Source of the DNA: Oscillospiraceae bacterium
GTDB lineage: Bacteria > Bacillota > Clostridia > UMGS1810
Direction: 5' to 3'
Length of the DNA stretch: 30,819 nucleotides
Assembly: GCA_022769845.1 (NCBI GenBank)
Contig: JALEIO010000055.1
Span: 1 to 30,819, forward strand
Of this stretch, positions 7,766 through 14,504 are shown in pieces. The first letter of the stretch is position 1; each line of letters starts with the position of its first letter. The position numbers and the translations under genes were made by a program. The notes beneath the pieces are model-generated. The model worked only from the letters and a program-made list of their open reading frames with translations. It was not told the DNA's origin and did not search any database.

Positions 7766-9130
7766 TTATAGTGAAGACGGCAATATAGTGCCGCCATTTA
7801 CTAAATTATTTTGTAATTGTTTTATATCTACATCTTTTGCCGCTGCGTTTGTTTTTACCATAATTGCAGCAGCTTCACCGGCAGCTTCGCCAATTTCGTT
7901 AAGGTACATCTGAAGTCTTAAGGCGCCAAAGGCTCCTTCGTCTGCGTCTAACATTCTGCCCGCCATAAGCAGATTTGGATATTTGCTGTCCGGAATACAG
8001 CTGCTGTATCCGATTCCGTAATATCGTTTGGATTCAACCCCTTCAGGCAGCCATCGTGATTTTACGGCAGGAGAATTCATAGACTTTATTTCAACTATAT
8101 CACCGGTAAGATATTTAAACGATATAGAACCGTCTTTACCGTTGTGTATATCGACTCTGTTTGCACACAAGCCTATTACGTCGTCAGGAATTACTCCGTT
8201 CATTAAATCATCCTGCCTTGCAGTATGTAAAGCTTTAAATTGTCTTGTTTGCCTTATGCCGATTGAAGCCGGTAAAACGTGCATACAAGGCTGAATTTCT
8301 TCCGGACTTATATCTTTTATTAAATCCATAATAGCTCTGGCTTTTTTTCTTCCTTCAATTTCTGCTCGGGTAAGGTCGTCGGCATTGCATAAATTTCCGC
8401 CGAGAATATGATTTTCGGCAAGAATTCTTACATCAAATCTTCCCGGAAGCTTAAAGCTCCAGCCCCAATCGGGCTCAAGACCGTATTTGCTGCCTAATGT
8501 TTCTATTGATCCTCTCCAATTTATTTTATTCTTTTTAAGCTCGTCAAGTCCCGATACAAGCATACACATTGTCGGAGGCTGCAAATTATCGCTACAATAG
8601 CTTGGAACACCCAATTTGTATAGTAAATCACCGTCTCCGGTGCAGTCAATAATTACTTTTGCTTTTATTAATCCTCTGCCGTCTTTGTTTTCTACAAAAA
8701 CGCCGCATAAATTATTATCATTAATATATGGGTCGCATACCAAGGTGTGCAAATATAGCTTTATATTGTTCTCCAATATATATTTATCTAATTCAACCGA
8801 CATTTCTGACGGCAAAAATGAATATGGATGCGTATCTGAAGAAAGTTGAGATACAAATCCTCTTTTTTTCAATCGGTCTATAAATTCAAATGATAAGCCG
8901 CCGATTATTTGGTTTTCAAAATGAGAGTCTAACCCTGCCGGCCAATGGCATACAAATGCAGCTGTCGAAGTGCCTCCCAGCATATTATTTTTTTCTACAA
9001 GCGTAACATTAACACCACGCCGCGCCGCTCTTACGGCTGCAAATACGCCTGTTGAACTTCCGCCCAATACCAAAACGTCTGTTTCAAATATTATCGGAAT
9101 TTGTTTTTGGGGTTCGTTAACATAGTCCAT
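7766..9130 (-). CDS. FAD-dependent oxidoreductase
   Basis: A 454-residue cytoplasmic flavoprotein of the FAD-dependent oxidoreductase family often found beside carbohydrate-degrading genes. The N-terminal Rossmann motif is VLVLGGSSTGVFAAVRAARR (about 19-38), then LVEKNNMLGGTS. A mid-protein VIIDCTGDGDLLYKLG and a C-terminal NLLMAGRMLDADEGAFGALR complete the nucleotide-binding site. The substrate is unknown; a role in processing a sugar derivative from the imported polysaccharide is inference from context. It is the first gene of the leftward operon. The ribosome site (AAAGGA) lies about 11 bases before the ATG. Its promoter region carries the left arm of the 31-bp inverted repeat. Confidence 0.85.
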   Translation of the reverse strand: MDYVNEPQKQIPIIFETDVLVLGGSSTGVFAAVRAARRGVNVTLVEKNNMLGGTSTAAFVCHWPAGLDSHFENQIIGGLSFEFIDRLKKRGFVSQLSSDTHPYSFLPSEMSVELDKYILENNIKLYLHTLVCDPYINDNNLCGVFVENKDGRGLIKAKVIIDCTGDGDLLYKLGVPSYCSDNLQPPTMCMLVSGLDELKKNKINWRGSIETLGSKYGLEPDWGWSFKLPGRFDVRILAENHILGGNLCNADDLTRAEIEGRKKARAIMDLIKDISPEEIQPCMHVLPASIGIRQTRQFKALHTARQDDLMNGVIPDDVIGLCANRVDIHNGKDGSISFKYLTGDIVEIKSMNSPAVKSRWLPEGVESKRYYGIGYSSCIPDSKYPNLLMAGRMLDADEGAFGALRLQMYLNEIGEAAGEAAAIMVKTNAAAKDVDIKQLQNNLVNGGTILPSSL

Positions 9131-9161
9131 TTACAAGATTTTCCTTTCTGTATAGTGATGT

Positions 9162-9229
9162 ATTATAACACTAATTATATATAAGTTTTTATGTTTTTCA
9201 CTAAAATTTTTCTACATATTTCTTAAAAA
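9162..9229 (-). promoter_or_regulatory. Leftward promoter with conserved box (FAD-GH16 operon)
   Basis: The left arm of the inverted repeat occupies 9199-9229 and, read leftward, ends in TTTTAGTG. Nineteen bases further is a TATAAT (minus strand, 9174-9179), with another at 9162-9167. The -35 position, inside the end of the box, is poor (TTAGTG), so activation by a protein bound to the box is likely. Confidence 0.55.
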
Positions 9230-9349
9230 ACCATTAATAATTTTAAGTGCTGTTATATTTTATTGTAATAAAAATCAAAAGTGAAAGGCGAAAATAAATT
9301 TTTAAGCTTTTTTAGAAATTTTTAAGAAATATGTAGAAAAATTTTAGTG
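9199..9349. repeat. Perfect 31-bp inverted repeat in the divergent control region
   Basis: Bases 9199-9229 and 9319-9349 are exact reverse complements over 31 bases, separated by 89 bases. Each arm lies just upstream of one divergent operon and points at it. The AT-rich spacer contains no gene. With the similar box at 692-715 this gives three sites in the window. The arms look like twin protein-binding sites; a long hairpin is possible but less likely across this spacing. Confidence 0.85.
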
Positions 9350-9373
9350 CAATGCGTATGTTTATTGTATAAA
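9319..9373 (+). promoter_or_regulatory. Rightward promoter with conserved box (transport-xylanase operon)
   Basis: The right arm of the inverted repeat (9319-9349) is followed after 18 bases by TATAAA (9368-9373, preceded by TTG). This spacing nearly equals that at the other two boxes (19 and 20). No consensus -35 is present. Transcription would start about 30 bases before the ATG at 9410. Confidence 0.55.
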
Positions 9374-9409
9374 ATGAAATCGAAGATAAAAAAACAGGAG
9401 GTAAAATAT

Positions 9410-11068
9410 ATGAACAAAAAAATCATTGCAGCAGTTTCTTGCTTATGTATGGTTAGTATGCTATTTTCGGGATGTAAAAAAAATACGTCTGTAAGTAATG
9501 AGCAGCATAAAGATGTTGTTGATTCCAATGTTACAAAAGCAGGAGAGTTTCCAGTCGTAAAAGAAAAAATAACTTTAACTTTAGGAGTTCCCGGAACACC
9601 CAAAGTTCAGGATTATGAAACAAATGCTTTTACTAAATATTTAGAAGAAAAGACAGGCATTGATTTGAAGTTTTATAAATTCCCGGCAAGCGGCGCTATG
9701 GAAAAATTAAATGTAATGTTAGGCTCCAATTCGGAACTTCCGGAAGTTCTGATAGGAATAAACGTTACGGAAAATACTTTTTTGAAGTATGCTGACCAAG
9801 AAGTTTTTCTTGACCTTACCGATTACATAGATGAATACGGATATTACTACCAACAAATGTTGGAAAAAACATTGGTTGAAAATTTAGAAGGATATCTTAC
9901 TTCTTCAAACGGAAAAAAATATTATATGCCGTATTTGGTAGAGCAGCAAGGAAATCAGTATGGCGCAAAAGCTTGGATAAACAAAAAATGGCTTGATAAG
10001 CTTAATTTAAAAATGCCGGAAACTACAGAAGATTTTAAGAATGTAATGAAAGCATTTAAAACTCAAGACCCTAACGGAAACGGAAAAGCAGATGAAATTG
10101 GCTTTACGGGAAGTAAAGACGGTTGGAATGAAAGCCCTGTAAATTTTTTGACAAATTCCTTTGTTTATGATGATTATTCTCAAAAGTTTACAGTAGACAA
10201 AAACAAAAAAGTAGGTTTAGCATACCTATCGCCGGAGTATAAGAGTGCTATGAAGTATATTTCTTCAATGGCAAAGGAAGGCTTGCTGGACATACAATAT
10301 TATACTCAAGATACAAAAACACTTAAGTCGATAGCTTCAAGCGATGAGTTGGTAATAGGAGCATTTGCTTCGGGTTCTCCGGACGTATTGTTCGCTGAAA
10401 ATATGGAAGTTCTTAATGATTTTGTTCCGCTTCCTCCTCTTAAAGGACCGAAAAATATTGCTTACGCGGCAAAGAATCCTTCAAAGCCAAAAGCTGCCGG
10501 AATAATAACAAAATATTGTAAAAATCCTGCCGCTGCATTCAGACTTTTGGATTTTATGCTGTCTGAAGAAGCTTCAATATTTGCCCGCTACGGAGTTGAG
10601 GGAAAAGATTGGAAAAAAGCAAGCGAAAACGATAAATGTATTTTTGAAAACATAGGTGTAAAAGCAAAAATCCTTCAAATATTGCCTTATGGTTCAGTTC
10701 AAAATTCGCATTGGAGTCAAAACAATCCGCAATTTAGATTTAAAGAAATTGCAGACGGTATGGCATGGAACGGAAATACTTTGGACGGAGAATATATTAA
10801 GGCTAAAGCTCTTACAACATATATGGGAAAAGAGCCTGAAAACGTTTTTACAAAAGCTACCCTTACTTTAGAAGAAATGAATGAGTTTAATGAACTTGCT
10901 TCTTCTATATCGCCGTATGCTTCCGAAAATATTTCGCTTTTTGTTTCGGGAAACAGAGATGTAGACAAAGAGTGGGATAAATTTCAAAAGGAGCTTAAAA
11001 CTTTGGGCGTAGACCGCTATGTAGAGCTTGCGCAAATTGGTTATGACCGATTTATAAAAAGTAAATAA
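9410..11068 (+). CDS. Sugar ABC transporter substrate-binding lipoprotein
   Basis: A 552-residue extracellular solute-binding protein of the carbohydrate-uptake (CUT1, LipO-like) type, which captures oligosaccharides at the membrane and hands them to the permeases. A lipoprotein signal is visible: MNKKII, a hydrophobic stretch, and FSGC with Cys22 as the lipidated residue. The mature part starts with a Ser/Asn-rich linker and then TLTLGVPGTPK, the first strand of the binding fold. The start at 9410 is chosen because AGGAGGT (9396-9402) lies seven bases upstream; the open frame back to 9347 lacks a ribosome site. It is first in a seven-gene operon with both permeases directly behind it. The ligand is likely a xylo-oligosaccharide, inferred from the xylanases. 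Confidence 0.93.
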   Translation: MNKKIIAAVSCLCMVSMLFSGCKKNTSVSNEQHKDVVDSNVTKAGEFPVVKEKITLTLGVPGTPKVQDYETNAFTKYLEEKTGIDLKFYKFPASGAMEKLNVMLGSNSELPEVLIGINVTENTFLKYADQEVFLDLTDYIDEYGYYYQQMLEKTLVENLEGYLTSSNGKKYYMPYLVEQQGNQYGAKAWINKKWLDKLNLKMPETTEDFKNVMKAFKTQDPNGNGKADEIGFTGSKDGWNESPVNFLTNSFVYDDYSQKFTVDKNKKVGLAYLSPEYKSAMKYISSMAKEGLLDIQYYTQDTKTLKSIASSDELVIGAFASGSPDVLFAENMEVLNDFVPLPPLKGPKNIAYAAKNPSKPKAAGIITKYCKNPAAAFRLLDFMLSEEASIFARYGVEGKDWKKASENDKCIFENIGVKAKILQILPYGSVQNSHWSQNNPQFRFKEIADGMAWNGNTLDGEYIKAKALTTYMGKEPENVFTKATLTLEEMNEFNELASSISPYASENISLFVSGNRDVDKEWDKFQKELKTLGVDRYVELAQIGYDRFIKSK

Positions 11069-11101
11069 ACATATGTGTTCTGTTTTTAGAGGAGAAAAAG
11101 T

Positions 11102-12052
11102 ATGTCACAGATTTCAATTACAAAAGAGGAAAAAAGAAAATTAAGAAATAGAAAATATCTAAAAATAAAAGAAAATTATGAACTGTATTTACTGCTTGTC
11201 ATACCAATTTTATTTGTAGCTGTTTTTAATTATTACCCTATGCTCGGAGTTCAGATAGCTTTTAAAAAATATAATGCTGCACTTGGTATTTGGTCAAGTC
11301 CTTGGGCAGGATTGTATCAGTTTAAAAAAATATTGACAAATCCAAAATTCTTTCAAGTGTTTAGAAATACGCTTACATTGTCAATATATCAGCTTGTTAT
11401 AACTCCCCCTATAACGGTTACTTTTGCTTTGTGCCTTAATGCGGTTAATTCAAAATTTTATAAGAAAACTGTTCAAATGCTTACTTATATGCCTCACTTT
11501 ATTTCTACAGTTATTATGGTAGGTATTTTAGTACAGATTTTTAATTCGCGTGTTGGGTTATATGGAAACATATGCAAAATGCTGGGTATCGAAGCGGTAG
11601 ATATTTGGTCAAAGCCTTCTTCCTTTCCGCATTTGTATGTTTGGTCGGGAATATGGCAGGGATTAGGATGGAGTTCTATAATATATCTTGCAACACTTTC
11701 AAGTGTTGACCCGGAATTATATGACGCAGCGTCCATTGACGGAGCTAATAGATTTAAACAGCTTATTCATATTGACTTTCCGAGCATTGTGCCTACGCTT
11801 GTTATTTTGCTTATAATGAAAGTAGGACACATTATGAGCGTCGGATATGAAAAAGTGTTGTTAATGCAAAACTCGCTGAATTTAAGCACAAGTGAAGTTA
11901 TAAGTACATACTCATATAAAGTCGGTTTGCAGTCCGGAACGGATTATTCATACGGTGCGGCAATTGGTTTACTAAATTCAGTAATAAACTTAATTCTCCT
12001 GATGATAGTAAATAAAATTTCTAAAATTGTTACCGAGACAAGTTTATGGTAA
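11102..12052 (+). CDS. Sugar ABC transporter permease (LplB-like)
   Basis: A 316-residue inner-membrane permease of the CUT1 family. A cytoplasmic N-terminus (TKEEKRKLRNRKYLKI) is followed by about six membrane segments, the first near LYLLLVIPILFVAVFNYY. The EAA loop that contacts the ATPase is YDAASIDGANRFKQLIHIDFP. The C-terminal segment (LLNSVINLILLMIVNKISK) is typical of LplB-type subunits. It follows the binding protein by 33 bases with its own GAGGAG, and its stop overlaps the region before the next permease start. It forms the channel with the next gene product. Confidence 0.95.
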   Translation: MSQISITKEEKRKLRNRKYLKIKENYELYLLLVIPILFVAVFNYYPMLGVQIAFKKYNAALGIWSSPWAGLYQFKKILTNPKFFQVFRNTLTLSIYQLVITPPITVTFALCLNAVNSKFYKKTVQMLTYMPHFISTVIMVGILVQIFNSRVGLYGNICKMLGIEAVDIWSKPSSFPHLYVWSGIWQGLGWSSIIYLATLSSVDPELYDAASIDGANRFKQLIHIDFPSIVPTLVILLIMKVGHIMSVGYEKVLLMQNSLNLSTSEVISTYSYKVGLQSGTDYSYGAAIGLLNSVINLILLMIVNKISKIVTETSLW

Positions 12053-12063
12053 AGGAGAAAAGT

Positions 12064-12966
12064 ATGAACAGTAAGAATCAGTCTAAAATAAAATTATGCG
12101 CCGGCGACCGAGTGTTTTATTCGGTTGTAAACATATTAATGTTTTTGATATTGCTTGTTGTAATAATTCCGATATTGAATGTAATTTCTTCATCATTATC
12201 CGATTCTAAAATGGTAATGCAAGGAAAGGTTTTTTTGCTGCCGAAGGAATTCAGTCTTGAAGGATATAAAGTTGTTTTTGCTAATAAAAGCATTGTAAAC
12301 GGGTATTTGAATACTATATTTTATACTGTTGTTGCAACTGTCCTTAATATAGTGGTTACTTTAATGTGTGCGTATCCGCTGTCAAGGCAAGATTTGGTGG
12401 GAAGAAACTATTTTATGTTTTTCTTTACATTTACTATGCTTTTTTCGGGCGGAATAATTCCAACATATTTGCTTATGCGTGATTTGCATTTGATAGATAA
12501 CCGATTGGTTATGATTTTGCCGGGTGCATTAAGCGTATATAATATGATTGTAGCAAGAACATTTTTTCAGACAAACATTCCAAAAGAATTATTGGAGGCA
12601 GCAAAAGTTGACGGATGTCAAAATATAGCGTTTATAATAAAAATAGTTATTCCGCTTTCAAAGCCAATAATAGCAGTGCTTTCTTTGTATTATGCCGTTG
12701 CACATTGGAACGCTTATTTCAGCGCATTTTTGTATTTAAATAATCCCGATAAATTTCCGCTTCAGCTTGTCCTTAGAGAAATTTTGATTGCAAACAGTTT
12801 AAGTGCAGAGATGCTTGTATCAGAGTCGGAAAGAATACAAAACGATATGTCCGAGGTTTTAAAATATTCGTCTATTATTGTTGCATGCTTGCCGATTTGG
12901 CTGGTTTATCCTATGATACAAAAGTATTTTGTAAAAGGCGTTATGTTAGGGTCAATAAAAGGGTAG
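12064..12966 (+). CDS. Sugar ABC transporter permease (LplC/AraQ-like)
   Basis: A 300-residue second permease of the CUT1 transporter with about six membrane segments, the first near NILMFLILLVVIIPILNVISSS. The EAA loop is LLEAAKVDGCQNIAFIIKIVIP, and the protein ends in QKYFVKGVMLGSIKG, a typical close for this subunit. The ATG at 12064 is preferred over the in-frame ATG at 12046 because AAGGAG lies seven bases before it, inside the end of the previous gene. No ATP-binding subunit is encoded in the operon; CUT1 systems often borrow a shared MsmK-type ATPase from elsewhere on the chromosome. Confidence 0.95.
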   Translation: MNSKNQSKIKLCAGDRVFYSVVNILMFLILLVVIIPILNVISSSLSDSKMVMQGKVFLLPKEFSLEGYKVVFANKSIVNGYLNTIFYTVVATVLNIVVTLMCAYPLSRQDLVGRNYFMFFFTFTMLFSGGIIPTYLLMRDLHLIDNRLVMILPGALSVYNMIVARTFFQTNIPKELLEAAKVDGCQNIAFIIKIVIPLSKPIIAVLSLYYAVAHWNAYFSAFLYLNNPDKFPLQLVLREILIANSLSAEMLVSESERIQNDMSEVLKYSSIIVACLPIWLVYPMIQKYFVKGVMLGSIKG

Positions 12967-13018
12967 TAATACTTGACAGTAATACTATAAAAATTTTAAA
13001 ATATATGGAGGGGTAAAA

Positions 13019-14473
13019 ATGAAAAAAATGATTTCTTTACTTCTTGGGGTGTCACTTTTGGTTACAATGCTTTTGGGGTCTGCTGTGCCGTGTATGGCTG
13101 TTGACGAGGTGTCAAGTACATATTATGATTTTTCTGGTTTGACGGAGCTTCCTGGTTATGTAGTTGCGGGAAAACATGCGACTTTGGGAGATGGAATTCA
13201 ATTAGAAACAGAAAACAGTTCTAACAGTTCAGATACCAACAGCATATATTTAAGATGCTGGTCAGCTGAATCGCGTGTGGATTTTGGCGGTTTTTTTAAC
13301 AATTTTGATTTTTCGGCAAATATAGGAAAAACGTATAAAATATCTGTTATGGCAAAGATTTCTTCAGATTCAAAATCGACGGATCCAACAATAGCGCTGT
13401 CAAGTGAAGGAAGCGCGTATTTGGCGCTTGTAGGTTCAGATTTTGCTGTTAATAACAAGGGGGTGACGCAGAAATATCATGAGACTTTATATGTAGACAA
13501 CGGCAATAAAACTACATTATCCAATTCTGAATGGACAGAAGTATCAATGTTGTATACCGTTGGACAAACTACAAAAAATCCGATGTATATAGGCGTTAGG
13601 GCAGATTCAAAAGTATCATCTAAAACGCAATTTGCAATGTATATTGATGAGGTTAAAATTGAACCTGTTAATGCTGAAAAGAAAAATTCATTTTATGATT
13701 CAATGACATATAATAGTTTACCGGATTTCATTGCCGGAAATAAAAATAATAAAACCCTGGTGATAAATAGTAAAAATAATGCGTCGGGTGAAAACGGCAG
13801 CTGCATAGAATCAAATTATTGGGATGCGTATGTTTATGCATATTATAAGGGTGCATTTGATGAGTTAAATCTTGAAAAAGGACAAAAATACAGAATTTCA
13901 TATATGGCAAAAACCACGGAGAATAATACGCTTATGTGCGCAACAATTTGCTCTTCGGTTTGTGACGCTAAACAGAACTATACGGCGATAGCAAGCGGAA
14001 ATAATTTTGCTGTGAACAGCACTCAATGGACAAAAGTTTTTGCAGATTTTACAATAGAAGACACTTTGCCGTATGCGATTCGTTTTGCAAACAACTCCAA
14101 TGTTGGTATTGTTTATATTGATGATTTAAGAATTACAAATATCACAGATATTGAGGAGCCGTATTTGGCTTCAAATGTAGTATTGTCGGACGGAAGTAAT
14201 ACAGTTACAGATTTGTCAGGTTTGGAAAAAGTTAATGCAGAAACATCATTAACCGGAAAAATCGAAGACGAAATAAACGTAACGGTTATTTACGCAGTAT
14301 ATGACGGTAACGATTTAAAATCAATTGAAACAAGCAGAATTAATGTGGGAAATACAGAGAAAAAAGATACAAAAGAATTAGATTTGAAAGATTTAAACAA
14401 CCCGCACATAAAAGTAATGTTTTGGAATGATTTGCAGGTTTTAATTCCGTTTTTACCGTCATTTTATAAATAA
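13019..14473 (+). CDS. Secreted protein with two copies of the locus-specific module
   Basis: A 484-residue exported protein without recognisable catalytic domain. After a signal peptide (about 1-28) come two copies of the locus-specific binding-like module (about 35-216 and 224-375), then a small beta domain ending KVMFWND (382-475), homologous to residues 198-303 of the first xylanase. Module 1 is strikingly close to module 1 of the next protein (shared ELP-x-YVVAGKHA and SDTNSIY blocks), pointing to recent duplication. Unlike its neighbours it has no SLH repeats and ends at the beta domain, so it may be released, held by binding polysaccharide, or bound to another surface protein. GGAGGGG precedes the start, 52 bases after the permease gene, in the same operon. 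A polysaccharide-binding role is inferred. Confidence 0.75.
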   Translation: MKKMISLLLGVSLLVTMLLGSAVPCMAVDEVSSTYYDFSGLTELPGYVVAGKHATLGDGIQLETENSSNSSDTNSIYLRCWSAESRVDFGGFFNNFDFSANIGKTYKISVMAKISSDSKSTDPTIALSSEGSAYLALVGSDFAVNNKGVTQKYHETLYVDNGNKTTLSNSEWTEVSMLYTVGQTTKNPMYIGVRADSKVSSKTQFAMYIDEVKIEPVNAEKKNSFYDSMTYNSLPDFIAGNKNNKTLVINSKNNASGENGSCIESNYWDAYVYAYYKGAFDELNLEKGQKYRISYMAKTTENNTLMCATICSSVCDAKQNYTAIASGNNFAVNSTQWTKVFADFTIEDTLPYAIRFANNSNVGIVYIDDLRITNITDIEEPYLASNVVLSDGSNTVTDLSGLEKVNAETSLTGKIEDEINVTVIYAVYDGNDLKSIETSRINVGNTEKKDTKELDLKDLNNPHIKVMFWNDLQVLIPFLPSFYK

Positions 14474-14504
14474 AGCGCAATTATAGTTTTTAAGGAGTTA
14501 TAAT

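Noticed and set aside
12973..13002. TTGACA with TAAAAT 18 bases later, before the gene at 13019
   Set aside because: The start of transcription would fall within or just before the ribosome site at 13007-13013, leaving almost no leader. The gap also looks like an ordinary intra-operon space.
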